Shown here in pieces: positions 25,671 to 32,925 of a DNA stretch of 42,552 bases; positions within the stretch are counted from its first letter, which is position 1; each line of letters begins with the position of its first letter. Location of the stretch: assembly GCA_937921595.1 (NCBI GenBank), contig CAKZTD010000271.1:1-42552 (forward strand), read 5' to 3'. The notes under the pieces are model-generated. The model saw nothing but the letters and a program-made list of their open reading frames with translations. It searched no databases and was not told where the DNA came from. Both the position numbers and the translations under genes were made by a program. Source of the stretch: an uncultured Saprospiraceae bacterium (lineage in GTDB: Bacteria > Bacteroidota > Bacteroidia > Chitinophagales > Saprospiraceae).

Positions 25671-26978
25671 ATGCCTTTATTTCAACCAGATTTTTTAGGA
25701 TCCTCTGTACTGCTGAAAGCAATATTTGATACTGCTAATGATGGAATTATTACCATCAATGAACGAGGGATCATTCAGATGGTGAATAATGCAATAAGTG
25801 AGTTGTTTCAATATACAAGTAAAGAGCTGATCGGGAAAAACATAAGTATACTGATGCCTGAGCCTCATCATTCCATGCATGATGATTATATCATGAATTA
25901 TAAAGAAACTGGAAAGAAGAAGATAATCGGAATTGGTCGAAAGGTAGATGGAAGAAGAAAAGATGGTTCTTTATTTCCTCTTCGCTTAAGTGTTAGTGAA
26001 ATTAAGGTAGAAGGTCATTTGGTTTTTACTGGGATCATCCATGATTTAAGTGAACAAAAAAAGGCAGAAGAAAATATTCGACAGTTAAATCAAGAACTTG
26101 AGGAGCGAGTTGAACTTAGAACAAATGAGCTTTCTGAAACGGTTAAAAAAATTACAATTACCAATGAGAAATTGGCGAATGAAATATCAGAACGAAAAAA
26201 AATAGAAGAATTACTTCGTGAAACAGAAACCGAAATCAGAGGAGCATTAGAAAAAGAAAAAGAACTGAATGAACTCAAATCGAGATTTGTAACAATGGCT
26301 TCTCATGAGTTTCGTACTCCTTTGAGTGCTATCCTTTCATCTGCTGCATTGATCGAAATGTATAGTGAAGAAGGACAAGAACCTTTAAGGGTAAAACATT
26401 TGCATAGAATAAAAAAATCAATTGGTAATCTCACCAATATTCTAAATGATTTTTTATCACTCAGCAAGTTAGAAGAAGGAAGGATTCAAGTCAATCCAGA
26501 ATCTTTTTTATTCTCTGATTTTTGCGAAGAAGTCATTGATGAAATTAAAGGTCTTTTGAAAACGGAGCAAAATATAGAACATGTCGCCGAAGGAAAAGAT
26601 GAGGTGGTTTTTTTAGATAAACACTTGATGAAGAATATTCTATTTAATCTGCTTTCAAATGCGATCAAATATTCCTCAGAAGGGAAAACCATCTATTGTA
26701 AAAGTGAAATGAAAGCAAATGAAGTCATCATTACAATCAGAGATGAAGGATTGGGGATTCCAAAATCAGAACAGATTCATCTATTTACTCGATTCTTTAG
26801 AGCAGGCAATGTGACCAATATCCAAGGGACTGGTCTTGGGCTAAACATTGTAAAACAATACGTAAAATTATTAAACGGAAACATAACATTTACCAGCGAA
26901 ATTGAAGTTGGTACGACCTTTATTATAACACTTCCTAAAAGCATCAAACATGAAAAAGATTCTACTTATAGAGGATAA
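25671..26978 (+). CDS. fixL: FixL-like heme-PAS oxygen sensor histidine kinase
   Basis: This is a 435-aa soluble kinase. The PAS domain (about 10-125) reads LMPEPHHSMHDDYIMNY, then IIGIGRKVDGRRKDGS, closely like rhizobial FixL. His70 aligns with the heme ligand His200 of Bradyrhizobium FixL and Arg90 with the oxygen-sensing Arg220; the 20-residue spacing is identical. Position 206 (Arg in FixL) is Asn76. A coiled coil (about 125-200) leads to the HisKA domain with phospho-acceptor His212 (ASHEFRTP). The ATPase domain has NILFNLLSNAIKY, DEGLGIP and GTGLGLNIV. No membrane segments. It overlaps the regulator gene by 29 bp. Expected behaviour: active when the heme is deoxygenated. Confidence 0.87.
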   Translation: MPLFQPDFLGSSVLLKAIFDTANDGIITINERGIIQMVNNAISELFQYTSKELIGKNISILMPEPHHSMHDDYIMNYKETGKKKIIGIGRKVDGRRKDGSLFPLRLSVSEIKVEGHLVFTGIIHDLSEQKKAEENIRQLNQELEERVELRTNELSETVKKITITNEKLANEISERKKIEELLRETETEIRGALEKEKELNELKSRFVTMASHEFRTPLSAILSSAALIEMYSEEGQEPLRVKHLHRIKKSIGNLTNILNDFLSLSKLEEGRIQVNPESFLFSDFCEEVIDEIKGLLKTEQNIEHVAEGKDEVVFLDKHLMKNILFNLLSNAIKYSSEGKTIYCKSEMKANEVIITIRDEGLGIPKSEQIHLFTRFFRAGNVTNIQGTGLGLNIVKQYVKLLNGNITFTSEIEVGTTFIITLPKSIKHEKDSTYRG

Positions 26979-28005
26979 TTTAGAAGTTCGAGAAAATCTT
27001 GAAGAAATTCTAAACCTCTCTAGTTATGAGGTATACACTGCCGAAAATGGCGTTGAGGGTGTTGAAATGGCATTAAAAGTTGATCCTGACCTTATCATTT
27101 GCGACGTGATGATGCCAAAGCTTGATGGTTTTGGTGTACTAAGAATTCTTGGTCAAAAGCCTCAGACGAGCGATATTCCTTTTATCTTTTTGACTGCTAA
27201 AGCAGAAAAAAACGACTTCCGATTAGGGATGAATCTTGGTGCTGATGATTATATTACCAAACCTTTTCACCATAAAGAATTATTGGATGCAGTTGAGATT
27301 CGACTCAAAAAATCTGAGCGAATCAGTAAGGCTTTTAAGCAAAATCCAATGGATAATAAAAGACTACTCGATGAATACAAAGGGCAGAAAGAGTTAGAGA
27401 AATTAGCAGAAGCCAAGGAAGTTAGATTTTATCGAAAGAAAGATTTAATTTTTAAAGAAGGTGAATACCCTAAGCGATTGTATTATGTGGTAAAAGGAAA
27501 AGTGAAGACTTTTCGTAGCAATGAATTTGGAAAAGAATTCATCACCGGAGTTTATAACAAAGGAGAATTTCTAGGCTTCCAGGCTTTATTAAAAGAAGGA
27601 ACTTATAATGAGTATGCTGCAGCAATGGAAGATGCAGAGGTGAGTTTTATTCCTAAAGAAGATTTTTTAGAATTGCTAGAAGGTAGTAGAGATTTTACAG
27701 CTAGGTTTATTAAAATGCTAGCCAATAATGTCATAGAAAAAGAAGAAGAGTTACTCAAATTGGCTTACAATTCGATTCGGAAACGTGTTGCTGATGCCTT
27801 GGTGAAACTTAACAGGAAATTCCAAGAAGATGGTCAAGTAAAAATGGATCTTATGCGTGATGATCTCGCAGGATTAGTCGGAACGACCAAAGAATCTATT
27901 TCTAGAATGTTGACAGAATTTAAAACGGAAAAACTAATCAACATCGATTACCTTGGAGTGATCACTGTAGTAGATGAAAATAAATTGGCTAATCTCCCAA
28001 ATTGA
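26950..28005 (+). CDS. Receiver-Crp/Fnr fusion transcription regulator (FixJ-FixK-like)
   Basis: The 351-aa protein joins a response-regulator receiver (1-120; acidic pair E8-D9, phospho-acceptor Asp52, Thr82, Lys104) to a Crp-type cyclic-nucleotide-like sensor domain (about 150-250) and a Crp HTH (about 270-345). The recognition helix TTKESISRM has Glu315, Ser318 and Arg319 in the E-x-x-S-R spacing used by FNR to read TTGAT half-sites. Cys51 is the only cysteine, so no FNR-type iron-sulfur cluster is possible; oxygen information must arrive by phosphorylation from the overlapping kinase. It is the obvious candidate for binding the TGAy-N4-rTCA sites across this window. Confidence 0.93.
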   Translation: MKKILLIEDNLEVRENLEEILNLSSYEVYTAENGVEGVEMALKVDPDLIICDVMMPKLDGFGVLRILGQKPQTSDIPFIFLTAKAEKNDFRLGMNLGADDYITKPFHHKELLDAVEIRLKKSERISKAFKQNPMDNKRLLDEYKGQKELEKLAEAKEVRFYRKKDLIFKEGEYPKRLYYVVKGKVKTFRSNEFGKEFITGVYNKGEFLGFQALLKEGTYNEYAAAMEDAEVSFIPKEDFLELLEGSRDFTARFIKMLANNVIEKEEELLKLAYNSIRKRVADALVKLNRKFQEDGQVKMDLMRDDLAGLVGTTKESISRMLTEFKTEKLINIDYLGVITVVDENKLANLPN

Positions 28006-28022
28006 TTTTTCAAAGGAACAAA

Positions 28023-28065
28023 GGAACAAGTAAGCAAACCCTTCAGGCCATTGCTCACTTGTTCC
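28023..28065. terminator. Bidirectional hairpin between convergent genes
   Basis: The arms GGAACAAGTAAGCAA (28023-28037) and TTGCTCACTTGTTCC (28051-28065) pair with one mismatch around a 13-nt loop. It lies between the stops of the regulator (28005) and the minus-strand membrane gene (28075). Confidence 0.7.
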
Positions 28066-28074
28066 TCTGTTAAC

Positions 28075-29145
28075 TTATTCACTTGTTCTTCTCCAAAACT
28101 TTCCATAAACAAACTCCCCCTCCGGATAATGCCAAATGGCTTCGCCGTAACTCATCAATTTATAGTTTCCAAATTTCCGATACTCGCTAATTGGAGTAGA
28201 AAAACGATAAGATTTATTCTCATTTATTTCAAAGCGATCATCAGAAATAAAATTAATCAATTGCCCTTGCTTATTAAAATAAAGCGTTGCAGAAATACTC
28301 ACCCCATTATTTGTAAAAGTAGCTTGAGTAGAAGTTTCATCAATCGATTTCCATTTTATACGAGGATCAATAAGCGAAGCAGGAGCAAGTATGCACATGT
28401 CGTTAAAAACAGTTACCGTTTCCGCTTTAAACAAATCTTTCCCTTCGATATCTACTATTGAAAACAAAGACAAGAGCTTAATATTCATTCTAGCTTTCTT
28501 GTTTTTATAAAAATGAAATCCACTAGTTGGCAAGCCTTTGATTTTTGCTTTCATAAAGAACAAACGTTCTGGTTGATCAAAAAAAGAATACTGTTCTGAA
28601 GTGAAGTCAAACCAATCTTGATCCTTGCTCCTCATTTTACCAGAAAATATAATTTTTGCAGTGTTGACCTTTGGTTGGTTGATCACACCAACATAACGAA
28701 GATATTGCTGAACCGGACTAGGAAGATGTTCGATATCCTTTTCCTTTAGGATCTGTTTTTCAAGTACACTTGTTCGTTTCAATCCTTGCTGGACCTCATT
28801 TTTGTAAGAATTTTCAAAACTCCAATTTCCATAACCAGCAATTACCGCTAATAGAATAATCACATTAGCGATGGTACCAAATTTAGCATCCTGCCAAAAG
28901 TGAATGATCAATAGTTGAGAAATGAAAACCGCCAGAAATCCTATCAACCACCAATAAGGATTCTTCATTGCATACATTAATATAAGGATAGCAAACAACA
29001 AAAATGAAATCCCCCAGACGATGCCCAAGGGTTTAGAAATCGGAAGATTTAAAGCTTTTATTTCTGATAAATTAAATGCTTTTACAAAGCCCATCAAATG
29101 GATGAAACCATGTAGACTCATCAATAGGATTAGTACTAGTCGCAT
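28075..29145 (-). CDS. Membrane protein with large soluble C-terminal domain (DUF6544-like)
   Basis: The 356-aa protein has four membrane helices in the first 120 residues (about 1-20, 40-60, 67-90 and 93-112) and a soluble beta-rich domain of about 220 residues. That domain contains LPSPVQQYLRYVGV and FTSEQYSFFDQPERLFFMKAK, which resemble the DUF6544-type family; I name the family with moderate confidence. The function is unknown. It is transcribed away from mlaE, and the pair of FNR-like sites between them can serve both. Confidence 0.72.
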   Translation of the reverse strand: MRLVLILLMSLHGFIHLMGFVKAFNLSEIKALNLPISKPLGIVWGISFLLFAILILMYAMKNPYWWLIGFLAVFISQLLIIHFWQDAKFGTIANVIILLAVIAGYGNWSFENSYKNEVQQGLKRTSVLEKQILKEKDIEHLPSPVQQYLRYVGVINQPKVNTAKIIFSGKMRSKDQDWFDFTSEQYSFFDQPERLFFMKAKIKGLPTSGFHFYKNKKARMNIKLLSLFSIVDIEGKDLFKAETVTVFNDMCILAPASLIDPRIKWKSIDETSTQATFTNNGVSISATLYFNKQGQLINFISDDRFEINENKSYRFSTPISEYRKFGNYKLMSYGEAIWHYPEGEFVYGKFWRRTSE

Positions 29146-29161
29146 GTGATTTGTTTTGATA

Positions 29162-29257
29162 TAAAGCTCACGAAACTAGCGACTTATAATGGTGATATTA
29201 ATCAATGAGACTGTTGAGTTTAGTCAATCTTTTGGTGATTTCAAGCTTGTACTTTTG
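29162..29257. promoter_or_regulatory. Divergent DUF6544-like/mlaE promoters sharing paired FNR-like sites
   Basis: Sites TGATATTAATCA (29193-29204) and TGAGTTTAGTCA (29215-29226) have centres 22 bp apart. The plus -7 box TACTTTTG (29250-29257) matches 6 of 6; the minus box GAGCTTTA (29169-29162) matches 4 of 6. Both begin 29.5 bp from the nearer site. The mlaE ATG starts 5 bases after the plus box. Confidence 0.8.
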
Positions 29258-29261
29258 AATT

Positions 29262-30035
29262 ATGGAAACGATTGCAAAAAGTATCAAAAACTATCTTGAA
29301 GAAACCGGAAGCATTTCTCAATTTGCTTTCCGATTTTTTCAACAGGCAGTTCGACCACCTTTTGAGTTTAAGGAATTACTTCGACAGTGTTATTTGATCG
29401 GGTACAATTCTTTATTCCTTGTAATCGCTACCGGGTTTATCATGGGATTGGTTCTGACCTTGCAAGTACGACCAACGATGATCGAATTCGGAGCGGTTTC
29501 CTACATGCCTCAGATGGTTGGTATTTCCATCGTTAGAGAAATTGGTCCTGTGATTACGGCTTTGATTTGTGCTGGAAAAGTTGGTTCAAGCATCGGAGCA
29601 GAATTAGGGTCTATGAAGGTGACGGAACAGATTGATGCGATGGAAGTTTCTGGAACCAATCCATTTAAATATTTGGTGGTCACTCGGATTATGGCAAGTA
29701 CATTGATGCTGCCATTATTGGTTATTGCTGCAGATGCGATTGGTTTATTTGGTTCGTTTTTGATCGAAAGTATCAAAGGAGATGTGAGTATGACTTTGTA
29801 TTTCAATATCGTTTTTGAAACCTTGACTTTCGGTGATCTCTTACCAGCGACGATAAAATCTTTCTTCTTTGGATTCGCCATAGGATTGGTTGGTTGCTAT
29901 AAAGGGTATCATTCTAAAAAAGGAACTGAAGGGGTTGGAAAGGCAGCGAATTCAGCAGTGGTGCTGGCGAGTTTATTACTTTTCGTAATTGATTTTTTAG
30001 CGGTACTGGTTGCGGATATTTTTTATGAAATATGA
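29262..30035 (+). CDS. mlaE: MlaE-family lipid ABC permease
   Basis: The 257-aa protein has about five or six membrane helices and the MlaE core motif region IVREIGPVITALICAGKVGSSIGAELGSMKVTEQIDAM, which faces the ATPase, followed by EVSGTNPFKYLVV. It is the permease of an MCE system that moves phospholipids between the membranes. There is no other start codon nearby, so ATG 29262 stands even though it begins almost at the predicted transcription start. First gene of mlaEFD. Confidence 0.92.
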   Translation: METIAKSIKNYLEETGSISQFAFRFFQQAVRPPFEFKELLRQCYLIGYNSLFLVIATGFIMGLVLTLQVRPTMIEFGAVSYMPQMVGISIVREIGPVITALICAGKVGSSIGAELGSMKVTEQIDAMEVSGTNPFKYLVVTRIMASTLMLPLLVIAADAIGLFGSFLIESIKGDVSMTLYFNIVFETLTFGDLLPATIKSFFFGFAIGLVGCYKGYHSKKGTEGVGKAANSAVVLASLLLFVIDFLAVLVADIFYEI

Positions 30036-30108
30036 AGGTTTGCTAATTAAATATCGACAGGGTTTTATAAGAATAAATCAAAAAATGAGACTAAAAGAAA
30101 ACATAAAC

Positions 30109-30882
30109 ATGCAGGATTCCAAAACTCAAAAGGATAAACTTGTTCCATTAGTGAAAATTCGGAATTTAAAAAAAGCCTTTGGGTCTAACTTGGTGTTGAA
30201 AGGTTTTAATCTTGATTTGTTTCCGAATGAAAATGTTGTAATCCTGGGGAAATCTGGTTCTGGAAAATCTGTTTTGATCAAATGTCTGGTTCGTTTAGTA
30301 GAAGTTGATGAAGGAGAGATTTTGGTATTAGGGAAATCCATTCCTGATTTAGAACAAGAAGAACTCGATGAAATTAGAACCGATGTTGGTTTTCTTTTTC
30401 AAGGAAGTGCATTGTATGATTCAATGACAGTTAGAGAAAATTTACAGTTTCCACTCCGTAGGCACAAAGAAAGAATGAAAGGACAAGACGAAGAAAAATT
30501 AATCATGGAGGCATTGAGAAGTGTAGGACTTGAACATGCTATTGATCTCATGCCAGCAGAGCTTTCAGGAGGAATGAAAAGACGAATCGCATTGGCTAGA
30601 ACACTGATCTTGCAGCCACAAATTATACTCTATGATGAGCCAACAAGTGGATTAGATCCGATCACTTCAAACGAAATAATTCAGCTTATTTTAAAAATAC
30701 AAAAAGATTTAAAAGCGACCTCTTTAATCATTACACATGATATGGATTGTGCAAGAGTGATTTCTAATCGAATGATTATTCTTCAAGATGGAATCAACTA
30801 CGCCGAAGGCACTTATGAAGTACTATCTCAATCAGATGACAAGAAGGTAAAAGCTTTTTTTAAAGAAGTTCAAAAAAGGTAA
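30109..30882 (+). CDS. mlaF: MlaF-family ABC ATPase
   Basis: ATG 30109 (MQDSKTQKDK) gives 257 aa starting just before the ATPase domain. The frame is open from 30010, inside mlaE, and ATG 30085 is also possible. Motifs: Walker A GKSGSGKSV, LFQGSALYDSMTV after the Q-loop, signature LSGGMKRRIALARTL, Walker B IILYDEPTSGLDP and the H-loop in ITHDMD. It powers MlaE. The mlaD start follows after 3 bases. Confidence 0.92.
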   Translation: MQDSKTQKDKLVPLVKIRNLKKAFGSNLVLKGFNLDLFPNENVVILGKSGSGKSVLIKCLVRLVEVDEGEILVLGKSIPDLEQEELDEIRTDVGFLFQGSALYDSMTVRENLQFPLRRHKERMKGQDEEKLIMEALRSVGLEHAIDLMPAELSGGMKRRIALARTLILQPQIILYDEPTSGLDPITSNEIIQLILKIQKDLKATSLIITHDMDCARVISNRMIILQDGINYAEGTYEVLSQSDDKKVKAFFKEVQKR

Positions 30883-30885
30883 ATA

Positions 30886-31935
30886 ATGGGAAAGGAAAAT
30901 AAAAATAATACGAAGCTAGGCTTGTTTGTAACGATTGCAATTCTCTTATTCACGGTAGGTGTATATTACATGGGAAATAAGCAAAATATCTTTGGATCAT
31001 CCTATAAGATATCTTCAATTTTTGAAAATGTAAAAGGATTGACCATTGGGAATAATGTCCGTTATTCTGGAATTAGTATTGGAACGGTTGGTGATATTAT
31101 CATCCTTAACGATTCGATGATCCAGGTGGATATGATGCTCGAAAATAAGATGCAAGCATTTTTAAAAAAGGATGCTGTTGCAACTATAGGATCAGATGGT
31201 CTGGTCGGAAATATGATTGTCAACATCAGCCCTGGAGAAGGTACTGGCCAATCTGCTGAATATGGAGATGTTATCAATTCTTTTGCAAGACTCGAAACTG
31301 GCGAGATGATAAATAGCTTGGGAAATACCACGGAAAATATTGCACTTTTAACCATGAATCTTTTAGAGATTGCCGAAAATATTAATTCAGGAGAGGGTAG
31401 TGTTGCTTCTTTGCTCAATGATCCGACCATGGCCAATGACTTGAGTTTGGCTATCAAAAACCTAAAAATAACGACTCAAAATATCAATGCTCTAACTGGT
31501 CAATTTCAAAAAAACATGAATGAGGTCAATCAAGGAGAAGGACTATTAGGATATCTTTTTAAAGATTCAACATTCGAATATCAAATCAATCATATCACAG
31601 AAGGATTAGATACTTTAATCCGAAGTCGTACTACTCCGATTATGGAAAATCTGGAAGCTTCCAGCAAAGATATCGCTATGGTCAGCGCCGATCTTAAAAA
31701 AATCATCCAAGAGATCGATCTTCAAGAAGGTCTTGCCGGAGCTATTTTAAAAGATTCCCTGACCGCTGAAGATTTTAAACAAACCATGGAAAACCTCAGC
31801 CAAGGTACTGATCGATTCAATGAAAATATGGAAGCATTAAAGCATAATTTTCTCTTTAGAAAGTATTTTAAAAAGCAGGAGAAGAAACGCCAAAAAGAAT
31901 TAAAGAAACAAGCTGATGCGGTGGTGCATCGGTAG
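30886..31935 (+). CDS. mlaD: MlaD-family MCE-domain protein
   Basis: The 349-aa protein has an N-terminal anchor helix (about 9-29) followed by the MCE domain (about 38-115; FENVKGLTIGNNVRYSGISIGTV and GSDGLVGNMIVNISPG). A long helical region (about 130-335) ends in a basic tail (KYFKKQEKKRQKELKKQ). This is longer than E. coli MlaD and typical of Bacteroidota MCE proteins. The MCE ring carries lipids across the periplasm. Confidence 0.92.
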   Translation: MGKENKNNTKLGLFVTIAILLFTVGVYYMGNKQNIFGSSYKISSIFENVKGLTIGNNVRYSGISIGTVGDIIILNDSMIQVDMMLENKMQAFLKKDAVATIGSDGLVGNMIVNISPGEGTGQSAEYGDVINSFARLETGEMINSLGNTTENIALLTMNLLEIAENINSGEGSVASLLNDPTMANDLSLAIKNLKITTQNINALTGQFQKNMNEVNQGEGLLGYLFKDSTFEYQINHITEGLDTLIRSRTTPIMENLEASSKDIAMVSADLKKIIQEIDLQEGLAGAILKDSLTAEDFKQTMENLSQGTDRFNENMEALKHNFLFRKYFKKQEKKRQKELKKQADAVVHR

Positions 31936-32209
31936 GAGTTTGTGAATAACAATATCCATTAAAGGTTCGACTTGTTGTCTTATTGGCAAGTCAAAATTGC
32001 GATCTCTAAATGAATGTTGGATTCCTGATCAAGTTTGTGGTTTGGCGTATATGTATAAATTTAGTGCCATAAAGTGCCTTTGTAATAGACTAGGAAAATA
32101 TTGACATTAAATAAATAAAAATATAATAACATCAAAATTTGCTTCTCTCCTCAACTCGTTTCATAGCAACTTTAGTTTGATAATTATTCTTAAATCAAAC
32201 CTAATTGTC

Positions 32210-32755
32210 ATGAAAAGTATTCAAAATTTATTTAACAGCTTGTTTCTTTACAGTTCACTATTTGCGATTGCAAATACTGTAGATGCTCAATCAAAATTTA
32301 GTGTTTCAACTGGGATAGGCCTTGCGGAAGCAATAAATGTTGGGGCACATTTCAATTCTGGACAATTCCAAACCGGCATTCGATTTGGAATATTTTCTAC
32401 TGGTGAAGTAGATTCAAAAACATTAACATTGGATCTTGCTTATCACATGCTGGGAACTGCAAAATTTTCCGAAAGGCGGCCTTGGTATATAAAAGCTAGT
32501 TTGCACTTTACAAAAGATTCTGAAGTCGACATTGGAGGAAAAGAGATAGGGGGTAAATATGTAATGACGAGTCTTAAATTCGGTCGAGAATTCAATTTGA
32601 CCAGAAAGGTTAGTTTTTATGCCGATGCTGGTTATATTTTGATACTGTCAGATAACAGCCTTCAAGCTGGATGGTTTGAAGATATTAAAGATGATTTTCG
32701 AGAAACGGTTTTTCTTTTACCAAATGCGAGTCTTGGAATTTCCTATAAATTTTAG
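32210..32755 (+). CDS. Outer-membrane beta-barrel-like protein, paralog A
   Basis: ATG 32210 gives 181 aa with a signal peptide ending in NTVDAQ (about residue 26). The frame from 32177 only adds residues ahead of it. The mature part is beta-strand rich and ends in ISYKF. It is a clear paralog of 35553-36092: shared SERRPWYIKASLHF/SSRRPYYLKLGVNYF, FGREFNLTRK/LGREINITER and the same ends. Function unknown. No FNR-like pair was found in the 274 bp upstream (31936-32209), which hold only AT-rich sequence. Confidence 0.75.
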   Translation: MKSIQNLFNSLFLYSSLFAIANTVDAQSKFSVSTGIGLAEAINVGAHFNSGQFQTGIRFGIFSTGEVDSKTLTLDLAYHMLGTAKFSERRPWYIKASLHFTKDSEVDIGGKEIGGKYVMTSLKFGREFNLTRKVSFYADAGYILILSDNSLQAGWFEDIKDDFRETVFLLPNASLGISYKF

Positions 32756-32830
32756 CGCTCGTATTTTTATTGAATAAATAAAGAAGAAGCGAAAACTGAA
32801 GTTTATTGATTTAAAAATAATAATAATTAG

Positions 32831-32867
32831 AACCACTGCTCGCTAAAAAAAGAGAGCAGTGGTTTTT
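32831..32867 (+). terminator. Rho-independent terminator after paralog A
   Basis: A perfect 11-bp stem, AACCACTGCTC (32831-32841) with GAGCAGTGGTT (32854-32864), and a 12-nt loop are followed by a T run. It lies between convergent genes. Confidence 0.88.
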
Positions 32868-32925
32868 ATATTTACCGCCGATAGAATGAAAGGTGTAGGA
32901 GTAAAATAATTTTAAAAATTACCTG

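Noticed and set aside
28075-28461. Plus-strand open frame opposite the DUF6544-like gene
   Set aside because: Antisense to a well-supported gene; low-complexity composition and no recognisable domain.
29510-29881. Minus-strand open frame opposite mlaE
   Set aside because: Shadow of the strongly conserved MlaE frame.
32011-32073. 20-codon ORF before barrel paralog A
   Set aside because: Too short, with no membrane helix, promoter or neighbour coupling to support it.
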